The position numbers were made by a program, and so were the translations under genes. Below, piece after piece: positions 35,534 to 45,820 of a DNA stretch of 64,000 nucleotides; positions within the stretch are counted from its first letter, which is position 1; each line of letters begins with the position of its first letter. The notes below the pieces were generated by a model, which saw nothing but the letters and a program-made list of their open reading frames with translations, did no database searches and had not been told where the DNA came from. The stretch lies in assembly GCF_039537665.1 (NCBI RefSeq), contig NZ_BAABAY010000001.1:1426001-1490000 (forward strand), in the 5' to 3' direction. Origin of the DNA: Gaetbulibacter_A aestuarii (lineage in GTDB: Bacteria; Bacteroidota; Bacteroidia; Flavobacteriales; Flavobacteriaceae).

Positions 35534-36652
35534 ATGAAATATCAAAAACGACAAAAAGCCATCATTCTTCTAGCGGATGGTACTATTTTTTACGGAAAAG
35601 CAGTTGGTAATAAACAAGGCACTTCATTTGGAGAGGTATGCTTCAATACCGGTATGACAGGGTATCAAGAGATTTTCACTGATCCTTCGTACTTCGGTCA
35701 GATTATGGTAGCTACCAATGCACATATTGGAAATTACGGTACTAACGAAGATGAGGTGGAATCTGATTCTGTAAAAATTGCCGGTTTAGTGGTTAAAAAT
35801 TTTAGTTATGATTATTCCAGACCAGCAGCCGATAGTTCTTTAGAAGCGTTTTTAGATAAAAATAATTTATTGGCCATTTCAGATGTCGACACACGCGCAT
35901 TGGTGAGCTACATTCGCGATCACGGTGCCATGAATGCTGTTATTTCTACGGAAGTTGACAACATCGAAGGTCTAAAACAACAATTAGCAGAAGTGCCTAA
36001 CATGGTGGGTCTTGAGTTGGCTTCAAAAGTGTCGACTAAAGAACCGTATTTCTATGGTAATGAAAATGCGACCTATAAAATTTCTGCCTTAGATATTGGG
36101 ATAAAAAAGAATATTTTACGAAACCTGGCAAAGCGCGATGCCTATATTAAAGTGTTTCCATACGATGCCAGTTTTGAAGACCTTGCAGGTTTTGATCCGG
36201 ATGGTTATTTCTTATCCAACGGCCCCGGAGACCCGGAACCTTTAAAGAGCGCCCAAAATGTGGCAAAAGAAATAATCAAGCGCGATCTGCCGTTATTTGG
36301 AATTTGTTTAGGACATCAAATTATTGCTTTGGCAAACGGTATTTCAACCTATAAAATGTATAACGGACACCGCGGCATCAATCACCCGGTGAAAAATATA
36401 ATTACCGGAAAAGGAGAAATGACCTCTCAAAACCACGGTTTCGCCATTAATAGAGAAGAAGCAGAGGCGCATCCTGATCTGGAGATCACACATGTTCATT
36501 TAAATGATGATACGGTTGCCGGTATCCGCATGAAAAATAAAAATTGTTTCTCGGTACAATACCATCCGGAAGCCAGCCCTGGGCCACATGATTCATCATA
36601 TCTTTTTGATCAATTCATAGAAAATATCAAAAAACAAAAGGCCCTGGTTTAA
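35534..36652 (+). CDS. carA: Carbamoyl-phosphate synthase small subunit
   Basis: CarA, 372 residues, is the glutamine amidotransferase subunit that supplies ammonia to CarB for carbamoyl phosphate, used in pyrimidine and arginine synthesis. The N-terminal domain has TGMTGYQEIFTDPSY. The class-I GATase domain has the nucleophile Cys258 in FGICLGHQ and the His344/Glu346 pair in QYHPEASPGPHDS. carB is not adjacent, so the large subunit must be encoded elsewhere. The gene lies between the ribosomal terminator and eno. Confidence 0.96.
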   Translation: MKYQKRQKAIILLADGTIFYGKAVGNKQGTSFGEVCFNTGMTGYQEIFTDPSYFGQIMVATNAHIGNYGTNEDEVESDSVKIAGLVVKNFSYDYSRPAADSSLEAFLDKNNLLAISDVDTRALVSYIRDHGAMNAVISTEVDNIEGLKQQLAEVPNMVGLELASKVSTKEPYFYGNENATYKISALDIGIKKNILRNLAKRDAYIKVFPYDASFEDLAGFDPDGYFLSNGPGDPEPLKSAQNVAKEIIKRDLPLFGICLGHQIIALANGISTYKMYNGHRGINHPVKNIITGKGEMTSQNHGFAINREEAEAHPDLEITHVHLNDDTVAGIRMKNKNCFSVQYHPEASPGPHDSSYLFDQFIENIKKQKALV

Positions 36653-36721
36653 ACTAAAACGTTATAGCCCTAATTTTAAGTTTTTCTTGAAGAACATCTT
36701 AAAATAAACAAGAATAAGCCG

Positions 36722-36729
36722 TAAATTTG
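36722..36729 (+). promoter_or_regulatory. -7 box before eno
   Basis: TAAATTTG matches the TAnnTTTG consensus exactly and lies 29 bases before the eno start. No TTG at the normal distance upstream was found, so only the -7 part is supported. Confidence 0.5.
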
Positions 36730-36737
36730 AGGGATAA

Positions 36738-38051
<1,314 letters not shown>

Positions 38052-38070
38052 GAAAAACGCTTATAATTTT

Positions 38071-38107
38071 AAAAGCGATTATCCTAAAGGATAGTCGCTT
38101 TTTTTTA
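38071..38107 (+). terminator. Terminator of eno
   Basis: AAAAGCGATTATCC pairs with GGATAGTCGCTTTT over a 4-base loop with one mismatch, then a T run. It starts 20 bases after the eno stop codon. Confidence 0.9.
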
Positions 38108-38220
38108 TTGGTTTTGGCAATAGAGTTATTGGTTAAATCTTTGCTAGATGCCTTTACAAATAGGGCTTTATTTCGTAACTTAGCGTTCCGCAAAATATAA
38201 TATAAAAACCAATTAAACAT

Positions 38221-39510
38221 ATGGCTGAAACTGCTACAATTGAGATAGACGGAGTAAAATATGAATTCCCTGTAGTAACGGGTACAGAAAATGAAGTTGC
38301 TATTGATATTTCCAAATTACGAGGTTCCACAAAAGGCGTGATTACCCTGGATTCTGGATTTAAAAATACCGGGTCTTGCGAAAGTGCAATAACTTTCCTG
38401 GACGGTGAAAAAGGTATTTTGCGCTACCGTGGATATTCCATTGAGGAATTAGCCGAAAAAGCTGATTTTCTTGAAGTGGCTTACCTTTTGATTTTTGGAG
38501 AATTACCTACCATAGAACAATTAGAGAAATTTCATTCGGATATAAAGAAACATTCGTTTGTTGATGATGATGTAAAGAAAATATTAGATGCCTTTCCGAA
38601 GGCTGCACATCCTATGGGTGTATTGGCTTCATTAACGAGTGCGTTAACAGCCTTTAATCCATCGTGCGTAAATGTAGATTCTGTAGAGGATATGTATAAT
38701 GCCATTGTGCGTATTTTAGGTAAGTTCCCAATTTTGGTGGCTTGGACCATGCGCAAGAAAAATGGTTTACCATTGTATTATGGAGACGACTCTCTGGGGT
38801 ATGTGGAAAATATTTTGAAAATGATGTTTAAACAACCTAACCAGGATAAATATGTGCAAAATCCTATCTTGGTTAATGCTTTAGATAAATTACTTATTCT
38901 ACACGCAGATCACGAACAAAATTGTTCGACTTCAACGGTTAGAATTGTGGGATCATCCCACGCCGGATTATTTGCGTCGCTATCTGCAGGTATTTCGGCA
39001 CTTTGGGGGCCACTTCACGGTGGTGCAAACCAGGCCGTATTGGAAATGCTTGAGGCCATTAAAGCAGATGGTGGAGATACGGCAAAATACATGGAAAAAG
39101 CAAAAGATAAAAACGATCCTTTCCGTTTAATGGGCTTTGGACACCGTGTTTATAAGAACTTTGATCCAAGAGCCAAGATTATTAAAAAGGCCGCCGATGA
39201 GGTTTTAAGTGATCTGGGCATTGAGGATCCTATTTTAGATATCGCTAAAGGTCTTGAAAAACAAGCCCTGGAAGATTCTTATTTTGTAGATAGAAAATTA
39301 TATCCTAACGTGGATTTTTATTCAGGAATTATTTACAGAGGTATGGGAATCCCAACAGACATGTTCACCGTAATGTTCGCTTTAGGACGTTTACCGGGCT
39401 GGATCGCTCAATGGCGTGAAATGCGTATGCGTAAGGAGCCAATTGGCCGTCCCAGACAATTGTATATCGGTGAAACTGAGCGTAAATTTGTTACTATCGA
39501 AAAACGCTAA
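38221..39510 (+). CDS. gltA: Citrate synthase
   Basis: A type-II (hexameric-class) citrate synthase of 429 residues that condenses acetyl-CoA and oxaloacetate at the entry of the TCA cycle. The catalytic triad is His266 (GPLHGG), His308 (GFGHRVY) and Asp365 (YPNVDFYSG). The N-terminal domain of about 50 residues is typical of gram-negative enzymes. A terminator follows. No good promoter was identified in the 113 bases upstream beyond a weak TAACTTAG at 38176. Confidence 0.97.
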   Translation: MAETATIEIDGVKYEFPVVTGTENEVAIDISKLRGSTKGVITLDSGFKNTGSCESAITFLDGEKGILRYRGYSIEELAEKADFLEVAYLLIFGELPTIEQLEKFHSDIKKHSFVDDDVKKILDAFPKAAHPMGVLASLTSALTAFNPSCVNVDSVEDMYNAIVRILGKFPILVAWTMRKKNGLPLYYGDDSLGYVENILKMMFKQPNQDKYVQNPILVNALDKLLILHADHEQNCSTSTVRIVGSSHAGLFASLSAGISALWGPLHGGANQAVLEMLEAIKADGGDTAKYMEKAKDKNDPFRLMGFGHRVYKNFDPRAKIIKKAADEVLSDLGIEDPILDIAKGLEKQALEDSYFVDRKLYPNVDFYSGIIYRGMGIPTDMFTVMFALGRLPGWIAQWREMRMRKEPIGRPRQLYIGETERKFVTIEKR

Positions 39511-39536
39511 GCTTTCCTTTAATAATATATTTTTTC

Positions 39537-39572
39537 AAAGCTTCATGCCCATGGCATGAAGCTTTTGTTTTT
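39537..39572 (+). terminator. Terminator of gltA
   Basis: A perfect inverted repeat AAAGCTTCATGCC / GGCATGAAGCTTT with a 3-base loop and a downstream T-rich tract (TTTTGTTTTT). It is 26 bases after the gltA stop. Confidence 0.92.
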
Positions 39573-39625
39573 AGGTAAATTATTTTTTTTGATTCCTTGA
39601 AAAATGTGTTCAATAATCACTAGTT

Positions 39626-39658
39626 TTGACAGGAAAAAATTCAAAAAAATTAGGTTTG
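39626..39658 (+). promoter_or_regulatory. Possible promoter of the DDAH-like gene
   Basis: TTG at 39626-39628 and an exact TAnnTTTG match, TAGGTTTG, at 39651-39658, with a 22-base spacer that is slightly long. It overlaps the upstream alternative start codons of the following gene, which argues against those starts. Confidence 0.45.
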
Positions 39659-39664
39659 AGTCAA

Positions 39665-40576
39665 TTGCAATTACATGTTATTAATGAAACCGCACGCCTT
39701 CGTGCTGTGGTGCTGGGTACTGCCGAAAGTAATGGTCCAATTCCTAAAATTGAGGATTGTTACGACCCAAAAAGTATCGAACATATTAAGGCGGGAACTT
39801 ATCCTACTGAATCTGATATGGTTCAGGAAATGGAAGCCGTAGCTGCCGTTTTTAAAAAATATGATGTTCAGGTTTTCAGACCGGAAATTATTAAGGACTG
39901 TAATCAAATATTTTCCCGCGATATCGCCTTCGTTATTGAAGATAAAATAATTAAAGCTAACATTCTGCCGCATCGTGAGGAGGAGGTTGCTGCCATAGAT
40001 TATATTTGGGAGCAGGTAGATCCTTCAAAACGGATTATCCTTCCGGAAGATTGTCATGTAGAAGGTGGTGACGTAATGCCTTGGAACGATCATATTTTTA
40101 TTGGCACTTATTACGGTGAGGATTATGCTGATTTTATTACCGCAAGAACCAATAAAAAGGCTGTAGAAGCGATCAAAGACCTTTTTCCTAATAAAACGGT
40201 TAAGGCTTTCGAATTAAGAAAATCAAACACTGATCCAAAGGAAAATGCTTTGCATCTCGATTGTTGTTTCAACCCTATTGGGAAAAATAAAGCCATTATT
40301 CATAAAAACGGATTCTTACATGAAGCGGATTATGAGTGGTTGGTAAATTTCTTTGGAAAAGACAATGTTTTCGAAATAACCAAAAATGAAATGTATCAAA
40401 TGTTTAGTAATGTTTTTTCAATCTCAGAGAACGTGATCATTTCGGAGAAGAATTTTACACGGTTAAATCAGTGGCTTCGTGAACAAGGTTTTACGGTTGA
40501 GGAAGTACCTTATCATGAAATAGGAAAACAGGAAGGCCTCTTGCGCTGTTCAACCATGCCATTAATACGCGATTAA
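39665..40576 (+). CDS. Dimethylarginine dimethylaminohydrolase / amidinotransferase-like protein
   Basis: A guanidine-modifying-superfamily protein. With the TTG start at 39665 it has 303 residues and begins QLHVINETARLRAVVLG, which is where family members start. In-frame TTGs at 39626 and 39656 lie in the putative promoter, and no ATG is available. Motifs are FSRDIAFVIEDK, CHVEGGDVMPW, LHLDCCFNP and the C-terminal catalytic Cys295 in LLRCSTMPLI. The family includes DDAH, arginine deiminase and glycine amidinotransferase, so the true substrate (methylarginine, arginine or another guanidine) is open. The gene is followed 6 bases later by a second member of the same fold, with which it probably forms an operon. 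Confidence 0.78.
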   Translation: MQLHVINETARLRAVVLGTAESNGPIPKIEDCYDPKSIEHIKAGTYPTESDMVQEMEAVAAVFKKYDVQVFRPEIIKDCNQIFSRDIAFVIEDKIIKANILPHREEEVAAIDYIWEQVDPSKRIILPEDCHVEGGDVMPWNDHIFIGTYYGEDYADFITARTNKKAVEAIKDLFPNKTVKAFELRKSNTDPKENALHLDCCFNPIGKNKAIIHKNGFLHEADYEWLVNFFGKDNVFEITKNEMYQMFSNVFSISENVIISEKNFTRLNQWLREQGFTVEEVPYHEIGKQEGLLRCSTMPLIRD

Positions 40577-40582
40577 ATTTAT

Positions 40583-41521
40583 ATGCGACAACAATATACC
40601 AATACCATCTTGATGATTCGTCCGATTCACTTCCGGATGAACGAACAAACGGCGGTTAATAACTATTACCAGCATTCCATTGAAGATATGCTTCCTGAAA
40701 CTATCAATAAAAAAGCTCAGGAAGAGTTTGATACTTACGTTGAGAAATTACGGGGTATAGGGGTTAATGTTATTGTGGTTCAGGATACTGAGGAATTCGA
40801 TACACCCGATTCTATTTTTCCAAATAACTGGGTATCCTTCCATGAGAACGGTGTGGTGGGAGTGTATCCCATGTTTGCAGTAAACCGTCGTTTTGAGCGC
40901 CGCGAAGATATTTTTCTTAAAATTGAGGAGCTAGGTTATAAGATAACGCATATAGTGGATTATACCAGTGCTGAAGCAGAGGCTTTATTTTTAGAGGGTA
41001 CTGGAAGTATCGCATTAGATCGTGTTAATCACAAGGCCTACTGTGCTTTGTCGCCCCGTGCTGACGAAGATCTTTTTATTGAATTTTGCGAGGACTTTGA
41101 ATATACTCCTGTAATTTTTACAGCGAATCAAACAGTAGAAGGGGAACGCAAGGCCATATATCATACGAATGTGATGATGTGTATTGGTGATACTTTTGCG
41201 GTAATTTGTCTGGATAGTATTGATGATAAAAAGGAGCGAAAGAACGTGGTGAAGCATTTAAAAAGCGATGGCAAGGAAATCATTCCTATAACGGAAGAAC
41301 AAGTAAATCATTTTGCCGGGAATATGCTTCAGGTTTTGGGTGCCAACGATACACCTTATCTTATTATGAGTCAAGCTGCTTATGATTCTTTAACGCCGCA
41401 GCAAATAAAAACACTAGAAAAACACACGAAGATCATGTCCAGTTCTTTGGATACTATTGAAACTTGTGGTGGGGGTAGTGCGCGATGTATGATGGCTGAG
41501 GTGTTTTTACCAAAAGCCTGA
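40583..41521 (+). CDS. ctlX: Citrulline-utilization hydrolase CtlX-like protein
   Basis: A 312-residue member of the guanidine-modifying fold, of the kind annotated as CtlX or arginine-deiminase-related. It shows TILMIRPIHFRMNEQTAVNNYYQ at the start, then FPNNWVSFHENG, LEGTGSIALDR, YHTNVMMCIG, NHFAGNMLQV and the likely nucleophile Cys302 in GGGSARCMMAEVFLPK. It is adjacent to the DDAH-like gene (6-base gap) and shares its general fold. The pair may act on the guanidino or ureido groups of arginine or citrulline derivatives, but the reaction is not proven. It ends 2 bases from the convergent kinase gene. Confidence 0.8.
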   Translation: MRQQYTNTILMIRPIHFRMNEQTAVNNYYQHSIEDMLPETINKKAQEEFDTYVEKLRGIGVNVIVVQDTEEFDTPDSIFPNNWVSFHENGVVGVYPMFAVNRRFERREDIFLKIEELGYKITHIVDYTSAEAEALFLEGTGSIALDRVNHKAYCALSPRADEDLFIEFCEDFEYTPVIFTANQTVEGERKAIYHTNVMMCIGDTFAVICLDSIDDKKERKNVVKHLKSDGKEIIPITEEQVNHFAGNMLQVLGANDTPYLIMSQAAYDSLTPQQIKTLEKHTKIMSSSLDTIETCGGGSARCMMAEVFLPKA

Positions 41522-41523
41522 TA

Positions 41524-43590
41524 TTATTTATCGCCGCTTGGTCTGGATTTAGGTAATTCAACATAGAACGTTGTTCCTACATTCAACGTGCTTTCTACCC
41601 AGATTTTTCCATTATTTAATTCTACAAGCTCTTTACAAATTGAAAGTCCTAAACCGGTTCCTTTTTCATTATCGGTACCCATCGTAGTAAAGGTGTTGTT
41701 CTTAAATAGTTTTTGAAGATTCTCTTTAGAAATACCAACACCGGTATCTGCCACGCTTATTACGCAGCTACCATTACTGATGTGATTTGAAATGGTAATC
41801 GTGTCGCCGTTCTTACAGAATTTTAATGCATTAGCCAATAAGTTCTGAATTACGATCTCGATCATACTCCTGTCAGCATAAGCGAAATCCCGCAAAGAGT
41901 GGTCGATCAAAGAAATACCTTTACTTTCCAGACGTTGTTCAATTAATTTTGTTTTGGCTTCAAAAACCTCCTGAATGTCAAATAAACTTGGTTTGGGCTC
42001 TAAAGACTGCATTTGTGATTTAGACCAATTCAACAAGTTAAATAACAATAACGATGCGTTATTGGCATTTTCACTTAATTCCGGAATCAGATTATCAAAC
42101 TCCTCACGAGATAAAGACCCATCCTTTAGTAAATCAATAAAGCCATTAATAGAAGATAATGAGTCTTTTAAATCGTGAGAAACAATGGAAAATAATTTAT
42201 CTTTTACATTATTAACGCTTTCAAGGTGTTTGGTTTGTTCTTTAAAAGCATCATTCTGTAACTGTAATTTTATATTTTTTTCTTCTAATTCCTGTGTATA
42301 CCTGATATTGTCGGTACGTTTTAAATAAAGCAGAACGATAAGAATGATTACAAAAACAAGGGCCCCTACTAAAGCGTAGAAAATGATTTTATATTTATTG
42401 AATTCGTCCTTATCCAAAGCAGATCCGGAATCTGTAACCGTCGTTTGGTTTACTGTATTGATGTCTTTGTCAAAATTGGGATCTAACTCAAGCATCACTT
42501 GATTGGCATTCGATTTTAATGGAGAATTACTCGCTTTTTCAATTTGATTTTTTAAGGTGTAATATTTCCGCTGCCACTCAAACGCTTGCTCAAATTTTCG
42601 TTCTGTAGAATCTAGGACCTTTCTTAAATTATAATTGATAAGCAGCTCTTGCTTATGGTTTAAAGATTCTGCTATTTCTCCGGCTTCGATCAATTGTTTT
42701 TCAGCAATTTTTAATCGGTCTTCCTTTAGATTAAGTTTTCCAAGATTATTTAAGGTTACCAATAAATTAGACTTGTCATCAGCTCGGTAATTAATATTGT
42801 AGGCTTTTACTAAATAATCCTGAGCTTTATCGTAATCGTTAAATTTCAAATATTCACCACCAAGTTTCGGGTAAATAACACCTTTAATAGAGTCGGTATT
42901 AACATAGCTCAAAACGATTTCGTAATAATCAATAGCCTTCCGATACTCCTTTTTCATGGAATATAATTCGGCTAATTTGGAATTTGATGCAATAATGCCT
43001 TGTTTATCATTTACCTGTTCCTGAATTTCTAAGGCTTTCAGGTAATATTCAATAGCTTTATCAAATGCATTTATTTCATAGTAGGCATTCGCTAAACTTG
43101 CATAGGCTAAATTTAACTCGCTTGTTAAATGCTTATGTTCCAGGCTCTTTATAGCGGCTAAACAATATTGTAAACCTTTGGCATAATTACCACGTTTAAT
43201 TTCAATTAAGCCAATACTATTATTCACTTTAGCAACGTTCAGCGTATCTCTTAGTTGCTGGAAAAGATCTTTTGATTTCGTATACCCGTTAATAGCATTG
43301 ATATAATCATCTTTTTGGGCGTACACAAGTGCCTTATAAAACATGATTTCTGCTCTTGGCTTAGGATAATTGAGAGCGTTGGCCAGTTTTTCACTTTGAA
43401 TGATGTAAGTGAGAGCCTTGTCGTATTCTCCAATATTATAAAGTGATTTTATTAATTTCAATGAGGTATCTACCTTGGCGCTGTCCTGATTTTGAAAGGC
43501 CAACTCAACGGCAAGACTGTCTATCTCTTTAGTTTGACTAAAACCTAGAATAGAACAGAAAAGGATGATCAAAGTAATTATTCTCCTCAT
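41524..43590 (-). CDS. TPR-containing sensor histidine kinase
   Basis: A 688-residue membrane kinase. The start at 43590 gives a signal peptide (RRIITLIILFCSILGFSQ); a start 15 bases further upstream is possible but adds only MILCY. Residues about 20-350 form a periplasmic array of TPR-like repeats (YDKALTYII, FDKAIEYYLKALEIQ, YRKAIDYYEIVLSY). A transmembrane helix is at 402-424, then a coiled coil. HisKA contains His472 in SIVSHDLKDSL. The HATPase domain has NLLANALKF, DTGVGIS and GTGLGLSICKELVELN. No response regulator is adjacent, so its partner is encoded elsewhere. The signal sensed is unknown. It converges on ctlX. Confidence 0.92.
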   Translation of the reverse strand: MRRIITLIILFCSILGFSQTKEIDSLAVELAFQNQDSAKVDTSLKLIKSLYNIGEYDKALTYIIQSEKLANALNYPKPRAEIMFYKALVYAQKDDYINAINGYTKSKDLFQQLRDTLNVAKVNNSIGLIEIKRGNYAKGLQYCLAAIKSLEHKHLTSELNLAYASLANAYYEINAFDKAIEYYLKALEIQEQVNDKQGIIASNSKLAELYSMKKEYRKAIDYYEIVLSYVNTDSIKGVIYPKLGGEYLKFNDYDKAQDYLVKAYNINYRADDKSNLLVTLNNLGKLNLKEDRLKIAEKQLIEAGEIAESLNHKQELLINYNLRKVLDSTERKFEQAFEWQRKYYTLKNQIEKASNSPLKSNANQVMLELDPNFDKDINTVNQTTVTDSGSALDKDEFNKYKIIFYALVGALVFVIILIVLLYLKRTDNIRYTQELEEKNIKLQLQNDAFKEQTKHLESVNNVKDKLFSIVSHDLKDSLSSINGFIDLLKDGSLSREEFDNLIPELSENANNASLLLFNLLNWSKSQMQSLEPKPSLFDIQEVFEAKTKLIEQRLESKGISLIDHSLRDFAYADRSMIEIVIQNLLANALKFCKNGDTITISNHISNGSCVISVADTGVGISKENLQKLFKNNTFTTMGTDNEKGTGLGLSICKELVELNNGKIWVESTLNVGTTFYVELPKSRPSGDK

Positions 43591-44033
43591 ATAACATAGT
43601 ATCACAACTTGACATTAAAAACCAGTAAAACTTGTCTTAGTTGAGGGAAAAAAGAAAGCTTTATTTCGTTGTGATTTGTTAGTTAGTATTCCAAATTGCT
43701 TTGGACATATTAATAGCTTTACTTAACAAAAGTTGCAAAAAGCAGCATCATAATCTAATTTTCAGGTTTTTCTACCAAAATATTAGACGAAACGCGAGCC
43801 AAAAATTTGGCAAAAAATCGACGAATAGACGAACGGCAGATATCATAGAAAAAAGGCACTTCTATCGATGAAATGCACGTTTTTATGATAACCATTTTTA
43901 GGGTTGGAAATGGATTTAATTTGTTGGATTTATCATACATAATTGAGATAATTCGTCCGCTTATTTGAGCCGAAAATATCGCTTTGCGCTTCAATAAAAG
44001 TTTTATCTTTGCACTCTTAAAACCATTTGATTT
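43591..44033. other. Gene-free region between the kinase and argS
   Basis: A 443-base AT-rich stretch between divergent genes. The rightmost 50 bases hold the argS promoter. An antisense open frame of about 100 codons runs from 44063 to 43755 across the argS start but shows no family features. No repeat or RNA structure of note was recognised in the rest. Confidence 0.6.
43984..44011 (+). promoter_or_regulatory. Promoter of argS
   Basis: TTG at 43984-43986, a 17-base spacer and the exact -7 match TATCTTTG at 44004-44011, followed by CACTC. The start codon is 22 bases further on. Confidence 0.75.
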
Positions 44034-45818
44034 ATGAATCTTCAGGAAACCCTTGAAAAACATATAAAACAGGCTGTTGCCGATAGCTTTGAGGTGGCCA
44101 TACCCTCTGTTGAATTTCAGGCCACAAGGAAGGAATTTGCCGGGGATATTACTGTAGTTGTTTTTCCTTTACTGCGCTTCATAAAAGGAAATCCGGTGGC
44201 CATTGGCGAACAAATAGGAAATTTTTTAGTAGATCAAGTTGCCGAGGTGAAGGGTTTTAATGTAGTTAAAGGGTTTTTGAATATCGAGATCAGTGATTCT
44301 TATTATTTAAATTTCTTTAACGAAATAAAAGATGAAGCTACTTATGGTTTCAAGCCAATCTCTCCAAATGAGAAGGCTATTATGGTAGAATATTCATCGC
44401 CAAACACGAATAAGCCACTTCATTTAGGACATATTCGTAACAATTTATTGGGTTACAGTGTGGCTGAAATTTTAAAAGCTTCCGGTAAAAAGGTTTACAA
44501 AACACAGATTATTAATGATCGCGGAATACATATTTGTAAAAGTATGCTGGCCTGGCAGAAATTTGGTGATGGCGAAACTCCGGAAAGTACAGGTTTAAAG
44601 GGTGATAAACTGGTTGGGAATTATTACGTTAAATTCGATCAGGAATATAAAAAGGAAGTGGAAAGCCTTGTGAAAGAAGGTGTTTCAGAGGAAACTGCAA
44701 AGAAAGAAGCTCCGCTTCTTTTAGAAGCGCAGGCCATGCTACGGAAATGGGAAGCAGGTGATCCTGATGTGGTAGCGCTTTGGGAAAAAATGAATGGCTG
44801 GGTTTATGAAGGCTTCAATGAAACTTATGAAACTCTAGGGGTTGATTTTGATAAACTGTACTACGAAAGTAATACCTATTTATTGGGAAAATCCTTTGTT
44901 GAAGAAGGGCTTAAAAAAGGCGTTTTTCATAAAGAAGATGATGGTTCCGTTTGGTGCGATCTTACCGAAGATGGTTTAGATAAAAAAATCGTACAACGGG
45001 CTGATGGTACGGCCGTGTATATGACTCAGGATATTGGTACCGCGATACAACGGATCCAGGATTTTCCGGATGTTGGCGGTATGGTTTACACCGTTGGGAA
45101 TGAACAGGATTATCATTTCAAGGTCTTATTCCTGATTCTGAAAAAATTAGGCTTTGATTGGGCCGACAATTTATACCACTTAAGTTATGGTATGGTTGAT
45201 CTACCGAGTGGAAAAATGAAGAGTAGAGAAGGTACCGTAGTAGATGCTGACGACCTGATCCGGGAAATGGCCGAAACGGCAGGAGAAATTTCAGAAGAAC
45301 TAGGGAAATTAGATGGTTATTCGGAAGCTGAAAAGCAGGCCTTGTATCACACTATTGGTCTCGGAGCACTTAAATATTTTATTTTGAAGGTTGATCCTAG
45401 AAAACGCATATTGTTCGATCCAAAAGAATCTATCGATTTTCAAGGAAATACCGGGCCTTTTATTCAATATACCTACGCCCGAATTCAATCTATTTTAAGA
45501 AAGGCAGATGTCAATTTAAAAGATAGTGTTTCTTCAACAGGATTTGAGCTTCACGAGAAAGAGCGAGAATTATTAAAGCAACTGCAATTATTCCCTGAAA
45601 CTATTCAGCAGGCAGCAGCACAACACAGCCCGGCTGTAATTGCGAATTACACGTATGATCTGGTGAAAGAGTTCAATTCTTTTTATCAAAATGTATCCAT
45701 TTTGGGAGCCGACACCGCCAATGAAAAACTTTTCAGAGTACAATTGGCAAACAGTGTGGCGAATACGATCAAAAATGCTTTTAAGGTTTTAGGTATTGAA
45801 GTGCCTGAACGCATGTAG
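44034..45818 (+). CDS. argS: Arginyl-tRNA synthetase
   Basis: A class-I aminoacyl-tRNA synthetase of 594 residues that charges tRNA(Arg). The N-terminal Add-1 tRNA-binding domain covers about residues 1-90. The HIGH motif is HLGH at 130-133 (SSPNTNKPLHLGHIRNN). The KMSK-like loop is GKMKSREGTVV. The DALR anticodon-binding domain is at the C-terminus (FIQYTYARIQSIL). The length is usual. It converges on the TonB receptor gene with a gap of 2 bases. Confidence 0.97.
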   Translation: MNLQETLEKHIKQAVADSFEVAIPSVEFQATRKEFAGDITVVVFPLLRFIKGNPVAIGEQIGNFLVDQVAEVKGFNVVKGFLNIEISDSYYLNFFNEIKDEATYGFKPISPNEKAIMVEYSSPNTNKPLHLGHIRNNLLGYSVAEILKASGKKVYKTQIINDRGIHICKSMLAWQKFGDGETPESTGLKGDKLVGNYYVKFDQEYKKEVESLVKEGVSEETAKKEAPLLLEAQAMLRKWEAGDPDVVALWEKMNGWVYEGFNETYETLGVDFDKLYYESNTYLLGKSFVEEGLKKGVFHKEDDGSVWCDLTEDGLDKKIVQRADGTAVYMTQDIGTAIQRIQDFPDVGGMVYTVGNEQDYHFKVLFLILKKLGFDWADNLYHLSYGMVDLPSGKMKSREGTVVDADDLIREMAETAGEISEELGKLDGYSEAEKQALYHTIGLGALKYFILKVDPRKRILFDPKESIDFQGNTGPFIQYTYARIQSILRKADVNLKDSVSSTGFELHEKERELLKQLQLFPETIQQAAAQHSPAVIANYTYDLVKEFNSFYQNVSILGADTANEKLFRVQLANSVANTIKNAFKVLGIEVPERM

Positions 45819-45820
45819 TA

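Noticed and set aside
43755..44063. Antisense open frame of 102 codons over the argS start
   Set aside because: It overlaps the argS promoter and start on the opposite strand, has no recognisable family features, and its composition follows the AT-rich intergenic sequence.
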